Shown piece after piece: positions 35,859-44,893 of a stretch of 64,000 bases of DNA. The notes beneath the pieces were generated by a model. It was not told the DNA's origin, made no database searches, and saw nothing but the letters and a program-made list of their open reading frames with translations. This DNA is from Klebsiella oxytoca. GTDB lineage: Bacteria; Pseudomonadota; Gammaproteobacteria; Enterobacterales; Enterobacteriaceae. The DNA is taken from positions 4,092,001 to 4,156,000 of the forward strand of contig NZ_CP046115.1 in the NCBI RefSeq assembly GCF_009707385.1. The letters run 5' to 3'. The first letter of the stretch is position 1. Each line of letters begins with the position of its first letter. The position numbers and the translations under genes are program-made.

Positions 35859-36607
35859 CAATCACTCAACAATACTTAAAGATTGTTCAGGAAAAGCTTA
35901 ACGACATCACTCAGCAACAAAATAATAAAATCATTACCGCCGCAAGCGAAATGGCACAAAGAATCGCCAACGGCGGAATTATTTATATTTTTGGCTGTGG
36001 CCATTCGCATATTTTTTCTGAAGATCTATTTTATCGCGCTGGCGGAATTGCTCCGGTCAGGCCTATATTCATTGAACCCTTAATGCTTCATCAAGGTGCC
36101 GCCGCCTCATCGCATTATGAAAAGCAGAATGATTATATTAACCGTCATCTTGATGAATATAACCTTACCGAGCACGACTGCTTAATTGTGATTTCCACAT
36201 CGGGTATTAACCCTGCGCCAATAGATGCGGCGCTGTGGGGAAAACGCCACGGCGCTTTCACCCTGGCGTTGACCAGTTTTATATACGCAGAAACCCAGCG
36301 CTCAAAGCACAAGGAGGGCCGCTATCTCAAAGAGTGCGCGGATATAGCGATTGATAACCAAGTGCCGATAGGCGACGCAGTGCTCTCGCTTCCAGGCCAG
36401 CCGGCTCCCTTCGCGCCGGTCTCATCGATGACTGGAATATTTATTCTTCACGCTCTGTTCGCCGAAATCATCAGCAACCTGAGCCAGCATAATCAGCCGC
36501 TACCGATATTTCTGAGCGGTAATATTGAGAACTCGGCCCAACATAACCAACTTCTCTTAGAAAAATACGGAGATAAAATCCCTGAACTCGTTAATAACTT
36601 AAATTAA
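35855..36607 (+). CDS. SIS-domain sugar-phosphate protein (UPF0309-like), second copy
   Basis: A 250-residue SIS protein with IYIFGCGHSHIFSEDLFYRAGG and VISTSGINPAPIDA. The ATG at 35855 overlaps the GH88 stop as ATGA and follows AGGA; the upstream in-frame start at 35837 is less likely. It may process a phosphorylated amino-sugar intermediate; the substrate is not predictable. Confidence 0.87.
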   Translation: MTITQQYLKIVQEKLNDITQQQNNKIITAASEMAQRIANGGIIYIFGCGHSHIFSEDLFYRAGGIAPVRPIFIEPLMLHQGAAASSHYEKQNDYINRHLDEYNLTEHDCLIVISTSGINPAPIDAALWGKRHGAFTLALTSFIYAETQRSKHKEGRYLKECADIAIDNQVPIGDAVLSLPGQPAPFAPVSSMTGIFILHALFAEIISNLSQHNQPLPIFLSGNIENSAQHNQLLLEKYGDKIPELVNNLN

Positions 36608-36654
36608 AAACAAATTATCTGTCCCTACCATAAATATTTTATAAGGTAAAAATG

Positions 36655-38067
36655 ATGAGCACCATAAAACTCAGAGCCTCTCTGTGCGCTCCGCTTTTAT
36701 TTTTTATTTCCTCTGCTGCCTTTTCCGCTGAAGAGATGGATTATGAACCTCCCTCTTTATTTGAGAAAGCGTTTTATGACGAAGGTAAATTAGATCTTAA
36801 TACATCTTTATATATCCGTCATCGCGCGGTTAAAGATCCTACTACTGGAAAATATGGACTGGGTCCCGCGGGGATCCAAAACCAGACCGGTAATATTGCG
36901 CTTAGCTATATCTCGGGCTATTACAAGGACGTTATTGGATTCGATTTCTGGGGCAATGCCAATATCAAACTAGGGCATACTGTCGGCCAGTCGGAGATCC
37001 TTTATTATGACTACCAATGCGGTCAGGCAGGGAAGTTCAGCCCATGTGAGAAATCCTATATGGCCGTGTCGGTTGCCGCGCTGAAGCTAAAGCTGGGTGA
37101 AGAGAACGCTAATTTTAAGCTTGCCGCAGGCTATACGCCGATTAACTCCGGGACGATTAAAAGCAGCTGGGGCCTGAATCCCCATGCCTTCCGCGGTTTT
37201 GACGGCGCGTTAACTATTGATGATCTCAAACTCACCTACGCGTGGGCGGATCGTTTTAAAAACGACTGGAGCCGCGACTTTAAACCGATGACAACCTCAT
37301 GGCATCAAAATAACGCCGCCGGACTCGATAACAACGGCGGGACAATGAAAGCCGGCAAAATTATCGATTACATTCACACCGCTGGCGCAATTTACAACTT
37401 TGGCAATACGGTGCTGGACCTTGGCTATGGCGAAGGCAAAGATTATCGCCGCAACTGGCAGGTTCAGGTTGAACGCAACGATACCTTATCGAATAACTTT
37501 TCCCTGCGCAGCAAGCTGTTTTACCAGGGCGCACGCTACAACGAGAAGCTTTCAGGCATCAGCGATCCTGCCACCGAATATTACGTCGGTATCGGCTTCA
37601 ATCTGAGCCATCACAATACGGTGTGGTCGCTGGGTTACAGCCAGAACTATGCTCCCAATACCGGCGATTACAACTTTCGCTTAACGCCGTGGGCAAATTC
37701 AGACAAACGAGACTATCAGCCCACGCTGTCACAGCTTGAGGATTTCAACGTCTCGGGCGCCCGGGCAGTAAGACTGGGGGTAAGCTATAATTTTGCCGAC
37801 TTCCAGCTACCAGAATTAACGCTGGCAAGCGCCGTCACCTATGGCTGGCACGTTGTCACGGATGTCAGCAAAACCCGGGGCGAACGTCAGTATGATGGAA
37901 AGATGACGTCGATGGATTTTTCAGCCCGCTATCTGGTGGCGGATGGTCCGGCAAAAGGCTTATCGTTTACCCTTCTGCCCGCCCTGCTGCGCACGACTGA
38001 CAGCAACTATAAAACCGACCGTAACGATGTGAAGTTTATCGTCGGTTACAGCATGAATGTTTTCTGA
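36655..38067 (+). CDS. OprD/ChiP-type outer membrane porin
   Basis: A 470-residue outer membrane protein with a signal peptide ending near AFS-AEE (about residue 24), alternating beta-strands throughout and a C-terminal phenylalanine, the usual barrel signal. The pattern FWGNANIKLG, the RGFDG region and the length fit the OprD family, which includes chitoporin ChiP. As the last gene of the operon it would let unsaturated oligosaccharides into the periplasm. Two adjacent ATGs (36652, 36655) are possible; the second has better spacing to AAGG. Confidence 0.85.
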   Translation: MSTIKLRASLCAPLLFFISSAAFSAEEMDYEPPSLFEKAFYDEGKLDLNTSLYIRHRAVKDPTTGKYGLGPAGIQNQTGNIALSYISGYYKDVIGFDFWGNANIKLGHTVGQSEILYYDYQCGQAGKFSPCEKSYMAVSVAALKLKLGEENANFKLAAGYTPINSGTIKSSWGLNPHAFRGFDGALTIDDLKLTYAWADRFKNDWSRDFKPMTTSWHQNNAAGLDNNGGTMKAGKIIDYIHTAGAIYNFGNTVLDLGYGEGKDYRRNWQVQVERNDTLSNNFSLRSKLFYQGARYNEKLSGISDPATEYYVGIGFNLSHHNTVWSLGYSQNYAPNTGDYNFRLTPWANSDKRDYQPTLSQLEDFNVSGARAVRLGVSYNFADFQLPELTLASAVTYGWHVVTDVSKTRGERQYDGKMTSMDFSARYLVADGPAKGLSFTLLPALLRTTDSNYKTDRNDVKFIVGYSMNVF

Positions 38068-38074
38068 TGCCATC

Positions 38075-38096
38075 GCTCCCGGCCCGGGCCGGGAGC
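38075..38096. terminator. Perfect 22-bp GC palindrome after the porin gene
   Basis: GCTCCC-GGCCCGGGCC-GGGAGC starts 7 bases after the stop. It has no T-run, so termination efficiency is uncertain, but the position fits the operon end. Confidence 0.55.
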
Positions 38097-38170
38097 AAAT
38101 CCGCCTGGATATACAGGGACAAATTGTTTATAACGTTGCCTCCTGATGCCCAACACTGACAGGATTTACG

Positions 38171-38647
38171 GTGGAAATTTTCTCAAAGCGCTGCATCATA
38201 CGGCCGTTCAACACCGATAAAATTGAGCCGTTCATGGCTTATCGCAATGATGCCGAATGGATGCAATATCAGGGTTTTAAAAACCTGACAAAGGAAGCTT
38301 ATGCAGAGGCGTTGCTGGGAAACCTTTCACTGGCAACGGGTATGCAGCTGGCGATATTCGATACCATCAAAAGAACCTTAATTGGCGATATCTATTTAAA
38401 ACAGGACAACGAAGCCCTCTGGCTTGGCTACACCGTTAGTCCGCGACATGCCGGAAAGGGATATGCTTTTGAGGTCGCTACGGCGGTGATTGAGTGGAGC
38501 AAAAAACAGGGATTTTCAGCGCTAAAAGCCGGGGTTGCTGCAGAGAATCTTCGCTCAATAAACTTACTGCACAAACTCGGTTTTTCCTGTTCCTGCACGG
38601 AAGAGGATGAACTGGTTTTTGTTCTGCGTTTACGCTCAGCTGATTGA
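38171..38647 (+). CDS. GNAT-family acetyltransferase
   Basis: A 158-residue acetyltransferase of the RimJ/RimL-like group, using acetyl-CoA on an unknown amino group. Features are an N-terminal RCIIRPFNTDKIEPFMAYRND, the acetyl-CoA loop VSPRHAGKGYAFE (Q/RxxGxG-type) and ENLRSINLLHKLGF at the end. It starts with GTG at 38171 with AGGA seven bases upstream. It stands alone between the PTS operon and a leftward pair of genes. Confidence 0.87.
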   Translation: MEIFSKRCIIRPFNTDKIEPFMAYRNDAEWMQYQGFKNLTKEAYAEALLGNLSLATGMQLAIFDTIKRTLIGDIYLKQDNEALWLGYTVSPRHAGKGYAFEVATAVIEWSKKQGFSALKAGVAAENLRSINLLHKLGFSCSCTEEDELVFVLRLRSAD

Positions 38648-38960
38648 CCCTCTCGCATTCCGCACACTATCTTTCCACACCTCGCTTCTGATGAAGCGCC
38701 TCTGTACTACCCGCTGTTATCCCATTCACCGCGCGGGAGGTTACATGTTACTTTCCGCATCGTTGGTTTTTAAAACAAAAAGATAAATAGCCTCACATCT
38801 CTTGCTCATGCTGGTTTTATGCCTGTGACGCACCCTGTGCACGGTTCTGTAAAAGAGATAACCATGAAACGAGCCGTGAACGCCCTATAAAACTGAGGCA
38901 AGCAGCGGCAAAAGTCAGGCAGTAACCCGCCCGACTTTACTATTCATCCCGACCGATTGC
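38648..38960. other. Convergent intergenic region with a hairpin
   Basis: No gene is seen in these 313 bp. Near its end, AAAGTC and GACTTT at 38911-38938 form a hairpin with an inner GGC/GCC, a likely terminator for the leftward gene that stops at 38961. Confidence 0.55.
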
Positions 38961-41018
38961 TCAGGGGCTCAGCTCGAAGGTAATTGAGATTAATGCGTCG
39001 GGATTAATGTCAGCCGGAGTGGTGCTGTATAATGAGCCAGCCTGGCCATATAGGGTAATTTTTCCGCCTTTAAAACCTGATGATAAGACCTTTTCCATTA
39101 AAGGATCGAGCTGCTTGTCGTACACCATCTTTGAATTCATGGTGTTCAGTATCGGCGTACCATCGAGCTTTTTCTCCAGTATATTCATGGATAAAGACTC
39201 ATTCGGCTTGTAAGGTTCCTTCCCTTTTTTATCAATAACAAAATAAACGCCGTTAGGCATTATTTCGTATTTTTTATTTTTGATTTTAGCCATGATTCTT
39301 TTTTCGATATCAACGTACTTTGACGACAACTGGTCATTAAGCGTGTTGACGATGCTTTCTATTTCACCCTCTTTAATTTGCAGCTTTTTATTGTAAGCAT
39401 CGTTAAACCCGGAAACCAACGCCGAGGGAGTCAGCTTGATATCATTGTCGGCCATTTTATTTACATCGGATAGTGCCTGAGTCAGATAGAATACCCCAAG
39501 CGCATAAGCATTTTTATTGCTTTTATCCGCAAGATTTAAATCACTTTTCTTTATGGTCAGGCTATCAAGAGTAGACTGCAATTTTTTATTTTTATCGTTT
39601 AAATCAAGCACAGAAGCAGCATATTTTTTCTGTGCCGTCTCAGCAGCCGCGGTTAGCTCACCGTTCTTTTTGGTCAGCGTATCGATAATCTTTTTCTGCT
39701 CAGTTTCGTTTTGTGTATTTTTCGTTTTTAGCGCAGCAATCTCCGCCGACAGCGTGCGGGTGGTCTCATCCAGCTTTTTCTGCGCCGAAGCAGCAGCGGC
39801 GGTCAGCTCAGCATTCTTCTTCGTCAGTGCATCAAGGGCGGTTTTCTGCTTACTCTCACCCTGAGTGCTCTGCGCTTTCAGCGCGGCAATCTCCGCCGAC
39901 AGCGTGCGGGTGGTCTCATCCAGCTTTTTCTGCGCCGAGGAGGCGGCGGCGGTCAGCTCGGCGTTCTTCTTCGTCAGCGCATCAAGGGCGGTTTTCTGCT
40001 TACTCTCACCCTGAGAGTTCTGCGCTTTCAGCGCGGCAATCTCCGCCGACAGCCTGCGGATGGTCTCATCCAGCTTTTTCTGCGCCGATGCGGCGGCGGT
40101 AGTCAGCTCAGCGTTCTTCTTCGTCAGCGCATCAAGGGCGCTTTTCTGCTTACCCTCCCCCTGAGTGCTCTGCGCTTTCAGCGCGGCAATCTCCGCCGAC
40201 AGCGTGCGGGTGGTCTCATCCAGCTTTTTCTGCGCCGATGCAGCGGCGGCGGTCAGCTCAGCGTTCTTCTTCGTCAGCGCATCAAGGGCGGTTTTCTGCT
40301 TACCCTCCCCCTGAGTGCTCTGCGCTTTCAGCGCGGCAATCTCCGCCGACAGCGTGCGGGTGGTCTCATCCAGCTTTTTCTGCGCCGATGCGGCGATAGC
40401 GGTCAGTTCAATATTCTTTTTCGCCAGCGCATCCAGCACGGTTTTCTGCTTGCTGTCGCTCTGGATGTTCTGCGCTTTCAGCGCGGCAATCTCCGCCGAC
40501 AGCGCGCGAGTGGTCTCATCCATCTTTTTCTGTGCGGCTTCGGCGGCGGCGGCCAGTTCAGCATTCTTCTTCGTCAGCGCGCTAACGACGCCAGGATCGC
40601 CGCTGTCCGTCTGTCCGCTCTGCGCCTTCAGTTCGGCAATCTGCGCCGAGAGCTCACGCGTCGTTTGTTCCAGCTTTTTTTCTGCCGCTTTGACCGCAGC
40701 GCTCAGTTCCGCATTCTGTTTACGAAGCGTTCCGACCGTACTTTCAGCCTTGTTACTCTGAGTGGCTCTCTTTCTGACAACATCTTGCTTTGGCGGTGTT
40801 TTTTTACCGCCGCTATCTCTTCCTTGATTAGCCGTCGTTGCTGCCTCAGCGCTGGCTTCTGCTTCCGGCAGATTTTTTATCTCAAGTTTCGATATATTAT
40901 CGAGGAAGTCACCCTCGGCAGAGTGAGCAGGGAACATAATAACAAGGGTAGAGAGAGCAAATACAATCGCAAGACCTCTAAGATCGTATATATTCAGTTT
41001 CCCCTTCTTGTATCTCAT
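38961..41018 (-). CDS. Exported repeat coiled-coil protein with FKBP-like C-terminus
   Basis: A 685-residue protein. A hydrophobic N-terminal segment (about residues 14-34) is a signal peptide or anchor. Residues 95-444 are seven 50-residue repeats forming a long helical coiled coil; each holds KKNAEL, AQKKLDETTR and LSAEIAALKAQ or close variants. After a degenerate eighth unit, residues about 500-685 resemble the N-terminal dimer domain (AYALGVFYLTQALSD) and core of Mip/FkpA-type FKBP proteins, although the isomerase site looks incomplete. It may be a long periplasmic spacer or chaperone. It overlaps the lipoprotein gene upstream by 4 bases. Confidence 0.8.
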   Translation of the reverse strand: MRYKKGKLNIYDLRGLAIVFALSTLVIMFPAHSAEGDFLDNISKLEIKNLPEAEASAEAATTANQGRDSGGKKTPPKQDVVRKRATQSNKAESTVGTLRKQNAELSAAVKAAEKKLEQTTRELSAQIAELKAQSGQTDSGDPGVVSALTKKNAELAAAAEAAQKKMDETTRALSAEIAALKAQNIQSDSKQKTVLDALAKKNIELTAIAASAQKKLDETTRTLSAEIAALKAQSTQGEGKQKTALDALTKKNAELTAAAASAQKKLDETTRTLSAEIAALKAQSTQGEGKQKSALDALTKKNAELTTAAASAQKKLDETIRRLSAEIAALKAQNSQGESKQKTALDALTKKNAELTAAASSAQKKLDETTRTLSAEIAALKAQSTQGESKQKTALDALTKKNAELTAAAASAQKKLDETTRTLSAEIAALKTKNTQNETEQKKIIDTLTKKNGELTAAAETAQKKYAASVLDLNDKNKKLQSTLDSLTIKKSDLNLADKSNKNAYALGVFYLTQALSDVNKMADNDIKLTPSALVSGFNDAYNKKLQIKEGEIESIVNTLNDQLSSKYVDIEKRIMAKIKNKKYEIMPNGVYFVIDKKGKEPYKPNESLSMNILEKKLDGTPILNTMNSKMVYDKQLDPLMEKVLSSGFKGGKITLYGQAGSLYSTTPADINPDALISITFELSP
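39687..40736 (-). repeat. Seven tandem 150-bp repeats inside the coiled-coil gene
   Basis: The marker GCGGCAATCT or a close variant recurs at exact 150-base steps, at 39731, 39881, 40031, 40181, 40331, 40481 and 40631. The central units are nearly identical in DNA, while the outer ones have drifted, as expected for expansion by unequal recombination. The period of 50 codons keeps the reading frame whatever the copy number. Confidence 0.95.
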
Positions 41019-41419
41019 CTGGCAATCCCATCCTTGAGATCGGCTTTTCTCGCCCGAATTTCGAACTCTTTAATTAATTTTTGAGAAATAACATTGCACT
41101 TATAGTTTATCTTATATTCAAAAAGCGGAGTAATCGTTGACTTTACGCTTGATGACGTTTGACCTGAAACAGAAGCATAAAACTTAGCATCGTTGATTAA
41201 GCCATACAGTTCAGTTGAATCCTGCTGAAACTTTTTGTCGAGCTTAACTAAAGCATCAGCATCCTGGATACACTGCTGTAAAGCTGGTATCTGCGCTGGC
41301 TGCTCTTTTTCAGCAACATCCTTTTTTATTAGTACACTGTCTATTTTTTTATTATTAGCACATCCCTGCATTAGACCCACAGAAATGCAAACCAACGCCA
41401 ATAAGCTATTTCTTATCAT
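41015..41419 (-). CDS. Small lipoprotein, partner of the coiled-coil protein
   Basis: A 134-residue lipoprotein with lipobox LMQGC and the modified cysteine at residue 20, followed by Ala, so outer membrane sorting is likely. The mature part is helical and charged, with two more cysteines. I recognise no family. Its stop overlaps the start of the coiled-coil gene as ATGA, so the two proteins are made together and probably act together in the envelope. Confidence 0.8.
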   Translation of the reverse strand: MIRNSLLALVCISVGLMQGCANNKKIDSVLIKKDVAEKEQPAQIPALQQCIQDADALVKLDKKFQQDSTELYGLINDAKFYASVSGQTSSSVKSTITPLFEYKINYKCNVISQKLIKEFEIRARKADLKDGIAR

Positions 41420-41771
41420 TTTCCCATCCGCTAGAAAAAAACTTCAAAAATATATTCGCCGATTCCAGCAGAAAAAAATTTAACAAACAACGTTGTGAGT
41501 TTGATTTAGCATCAATTCGGAAAAAACACACGAAATGGTCGTTTTTTAACCAATTAAAGAATGGGAATTATCCTGGTAACAGGCGACATTCTTATCTAAT
41601 TTTGTCTTAACCGCATATTATTATGTGGCGGATTATCAATTTATATCTGCTATTGGATAGCCGCAGTCGAAATCAGAGTCGGTAGAAAAATTACGCTCTG
41701 GAGAGAGACCTCTGCCCGACTCAGACTGCGCTGCCCGCTAATGCGGCGCAGCGCAGACACCGCCTGATAAA
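41420..41771. other. Intergenic region upstream of the lipoprotein gene
   Basis: This 352-bp stretch holds no gene. The half near 41420 is AT-rich and must carry the promoter of the leftward lipoprotein operon. A GC-rich hairpin at about 41726-41756 (CTGCGCTGC pairing with GCAGCGCAG) follows the MFS gene and may end its transcript. Confidence 0.6.
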
Positions 41772-42965
41772 TTAGCCCCGGCGCGCAGCCCGTCCGCCTA
41801 TCGGTAAAACCGCCAGCGCAACCACAACCGGCACCAGCGATCCCCACAGTACGGCATTCCAGCCGAAAAGGTTCATTAATGCGCCGGAGGAAAATGACCC
41901 AATCATCATGACGCCGAAAACAATAAAATCGTTCAGCGATTGCACCTGGGTTTTCTCTTCCGGTCGATGGAAGTCCATAATCTGCGCCGACGCGCCGGTA
42001 AAGCCAAAGTTCCAGCCTAAACCCAGCAGGATCAGCGACAGCCAGTAGTGCATCACCTCGACGCCGGCCAGACCAACCATCACCGACAGCACCAGCAAAA
42101 ACAACCCGGCCGCGTTAATACGCCGGGCTCCGAAACGCTGAATTAACCTGCCGGTAAAAAATCCGGGACCATACATGGCGATCACGTGCCACTGAATACC
42201 GAGGCTAGACGCCTGCTGCGAGATCCCGTGCATATGCATGGAAAGCGGCGCGGCGGTCATCAGGAAGTTCATCACCATGTAGGAGATTGCGCCGCTAAAT
42301 ACCGTCCGGGAAAAACCCGGCTGGCGAACGATTTCGCCAAGCGGACGGCCGCTGTACTTCGCCTGCGCCGCCGGCTCAGCGGTTTTCACACCCAACAGTA
42401 CCAGCGCCGATACCGCTGCCACCACTCCCTGAGCGATAAAGGTCATCGCGAAAGTATGCGGCGGCCACAGATTCATAGTCCCGATCACCAGCATCGGGCC
42501 GATGACCCCGGCAGCCACGCCGCCGCCCATTACCAGAGAAAGCGCCCGCGCCCGGCGATCGATGCTGACGCCATCGGTGGCGGCGAAGCGAAATGAGACC
42601 GCCACCGCCGCATAAGCGCCGCCGCAAAAGGCCGCGACACAGAACAGCCAGAACGAGCTGATAACGACCGCCAGCGCCGCCAGGAGCCCCGTCAATATAC
42701 CGGCGCCGGTACCGGTCATAAATACCGTTTTCCGTCCGCGCCTTCTGGCCATCGCGCCAAATGGTAGAATACAGGCGGCCATGCCCAGCACAAAAATAGT
42801 GAGGGGCAGCGTTGCCAGCGTCGGAGAAGGCGCGATGGCGTTGCCAACAAGCGCCCCGGTGGTGTAAAACACCACCGCGTTTGCACCTGCCAGCGCCTGT
42901 GCCGTAGCCAGACGAACAATATTTTGGTTTTGCTGCCTGACGGGCAACGTTATCTCAGCGCTCAT
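41772..42965 (-). CDS. MFS transporter
   Basis: A 397-residue major facilitator with about twelve hydrophobic segments. The cytoplasmic loop after TM2 reads GAMARRRGRKTVF, the family A-motif (GxxxDRxGRR-like) with a missing aspartate. It is probably a drug or metabolite efflux protein of the inner membrane; the substrate is not evident. No regulator is adjacent. The C-terminus ends in a basic tail. Confidence 0.88.
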   Translation of the reverse strand: MSAEITLPVRQQNQNIVRLATAQALAGANAVVFYTTGALVGNAIAPSPTLATLPLTIFVLGMAACILPFGAMARRRGRKTVFMTGTGAGILTGLLAALAVVISSFWLFCVAAFCGGAYAAVAVSFRFAATDGVSIDRRARALSLVMGGGVAAGVIGPMLVIGTMNLWPPHTFAMTFIAQGVVAAVSALVLLGVKTAEPAAQAKYSGRPLGEIVRQPGFSRTVFSGAISYMVMNFLMTAAPLSMHMHGISQQASSLGIQWHVIAMYGPGFFTGRLIQRFGARRINAAGLFLLVLSVMVGLAGVEVMHYWLSLILLGLGWNFGFTGASAQIMDFHRPEEKTQVQSLNDFIVFGVMMIGSFSSGALMNLFGWNAVLWGSLVPVVVALAVLPIGGRAARRG

Positions 42966-43133
42966 GGATTCCCTTATCCTGAATTTATTTTCGTTATGCC
43001 AACATCCTGGACGACATAATGAACGTTATCAGGCATTCAGACCAGCCGTCTGGCGCCAGAACTATTCGCTGGCGCTCTGCCTGCAGGAAAGGGAGTAATG
43101 GTTCTGCCTGCTGTGCCGGGAAGGTCCTGGGCG

Positions 43134-43907
43134 TCAGGCTTTGACCTGGTTATGGATCCGCCACTTCTGCTGGAGCACATTTTTGTCCTGGCTTTCCAGC
43201 CACTGATTAACTTTCTCCAGCAGCTGCGGGTTATCTTTATTCATCATATAGACCTTGAAACTGGCGGTGCCCGGAAACGGCGTCTCGTTTGCCACGCAAA
43301 ATATACCCGGTTCATTGCTCTGGTAATAAACGCCTTCAATCAGGTCGGTCACCATCATATCCGCCGTTTTCTGCCGCAGCGCTTCAAGGTTATCGATATT
43401 ATTTTTTACCCGAATGATTTGCGCGTGCTTGATGTGTTCATCGACAAAGCTTTGATTGGTGCCGCCCGGATTCACAACCACTTTCACATTCGGCCGATCG
43501 ATTTTTTCCAGGCTGCCAAGAGCCGGTGCCGCCGCGCAGTTAGCCAGGGCAATCTTGCCATTCGGCACCACCGGCTGGCTTAACGCGAACTCTTTCGCTC
43601 GCGCCGCGGTTTCCGTCACTCCGCCCATGGCGATATCAAACTTATCAGCCTTCAGATCGGCGGAAAGCGTAGGCCAGCTGGTCAGCACGAAGCTCACCTT
43701 CAGACCGAGCCGCTTGCCAAGATCTTTCGCCATATCAACATCGTAGCCCAGCAGCTCTCCGGCTTTATTATGAAACGCCAGCGGCGCGTAGTCTCCCGGC
43801 ACGCCGACTTTGAGCTCGCCGCTTTGCTGAATGCTGTTCATGTCGCGTGCCTGGGCGCCAAAAGCGGCGACGGCGATGACCAAAGCAATGCCTGACTTCA
43901 ACTTCAT
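43134..43907 (-). CDS. Periplasmic PheC-like / amino acid-binding protein
   Basis: A 257-residue protein with a signal peptide (cleavage after AQA near residue 20) and the fold of the extracellular solute-binding family 3. The pattern GDYAPLAFHNKAGELLGYDVDMA, TSWPTLSADLKADKFDIAMGG and VNPGGTNQSFVDEHI is closer to Pseudomonas PheC, a periplasmic cyclohexadienyl dehydratase, than to ordinary amino acid receptors. No ABC permease or ATPase genes lie nearby, which supports an enzyme. Either reading is possible. Confidence 0.82.
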   Translation of the reverse strand: MKLKSGIALVIAVAAFGAQARDMNSIQQSGELKVGVPGDYAPLAFHNKAGELLGYDVDMAKDLGKRLGLKVSFVLTSWPTLSADLKADKFDIAMGGVTETAARAKEFALSQPVVPNGKIALANCAAAPALGSLEKIDRPNVKVVVNPGGTNQSFVDEHIKHAQIIRVKNNIDNLEALRQKTADMMVTDLIEGVYYQSNEPGIFCVANETPFPGTASFKVYMMNKDNPQLLEKVNQWLESQDKNVLQQKWRIHNQVKA

Positions 43908-43942
43908 TTTCTTATCCTTGTCCAGATCTGAACCGTTTGTGA

Positions 43943-44737
43943 TTAAACCACGCCGCGCAGCGGGTGATGTTTATTAGCCATAAAATCTTTAATCATGGAT
44001 GCCGTCAATACCGGCGGCGAGAAAGGCTGTATTGTCCCTTCAGCAATGCGCGCAGCGAACAGTTCACAAAAGCGCTCAACCTGATTAACCGGAAACCCGG
44101 CGATATCCTGAGCGGAATAACGCCACCAGCGTAGCGCCAGCAGTTGTTCGATAATCTCGTCGCTAAAGCGTCCGCGAATAACTTTCGCGGGATTACCGCC
44201 AACGATGGTATACGGCGCAACGTCCTTTACCACCAGCGAGTTGGCCGCAATCACGGCGCCGTCACCGAGGGTGATGCCCTGCGCCAAAGTAACATTCTGA
44301 CCAATCCAGACATCGTTACCGATAGTTATCGGACGAGGAGTTTTCTCAAAAGGGTAAAACTGGTTGGGCCTGCCGCTATCGGCGGCCAGAGTGGCCATCA
44401 TGCCGGAGTGATGCGCATAAAATACCGGGCTGGCGCTGGCCCATTCCAGAGGGTGCCGATCGCCTAACACCTGTAGCCTGTCGGCAATAGAGGTATAGCG
44501 CCCCACCCGAATGAGCGCCGGAAGCAACGTTCGCGTATAGCTAAACGCTCCCATTGAGGCCAGCCGTTCGCCGCAGCGCCCCCAGTAGGTGGTATAAGCC
44601 TCGGTGGCTAAATTTTCCGGCACCTCAATCAGCAGATCGTCACGATAAAAAGCGTGGGCGCAGACCAGCTTTTGTCCGCCGACAAAAACGCGCTGCGCCT
44701 GTAATACAGGCTTAAGCTCACCAAAGGCGATTTTCAT
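43943..44737 (-). CDS. Hexapeptide-repeat (CatB-like) acetyltransferase
   Basis: A 264-residue acyltransferase with a left-handed beta-helix. The part from about residue 130, GNDVWIGQNVTLAQGITLGDGAVIAANSLVVKDV, has hexapeptide repeats, and GGNPAKVIRGRFSDEIIEQLLALRWW is the usual C-terminal element of CatB/Xat-type acetyltransferases. The substrate is unknown; antibiotic resistance should not be assumed. It ends 36 bases before the PheC-like gene, so they may share a transcript. Confidence 0.85.
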   Translation of the reverse strand: MKIAFGELKPVLQAQRVFVGGQKLVCAHAFYRDDLLIEVPENLATEAYTTYWGRCGERLASMGAFSYTRTLLPALIRVGRYTSIADRLQVLGDRHPLEWASASPVFYAHHSGMMATLAADSGRPNQFYPFEKTPRPITIGNDVWIGQNVTLAQGITLGDGAVIAANSLVVKDVAPYTIVGGNPAKVIRGRFSDEIIEQLLALRWWRYSAQDIAGFPVNQVERFCELFAARIAEGTIQPFSPPVLTASMIKDFMANKHHPLRGVV

Positions 44738-44893
44738 TTTCGATTTTCCCGCACAAAAGTATTTCAGGTCAGCCGCTTAATCTCTCGATCATTGATAGCG
44801 TACCGATCCGCTCATCGTGCAAAAAATCGCAATGACATCTCTTTTTTGTGAGCCACAGCGCGAAAGCGAGAGCCTGCGTCTCGCCAGTTGGCA

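Noticed and set aside
39687..40736. CRISPR array
   Set aside because: The repeats are contiguous 150-bp coding units without spacers and no cas genes are present.
39713..40761. Serine/alanine-rich frames opposite the repeat gene
   Set aside because: They are produced by the same 150-bp repeats read on the other strand.
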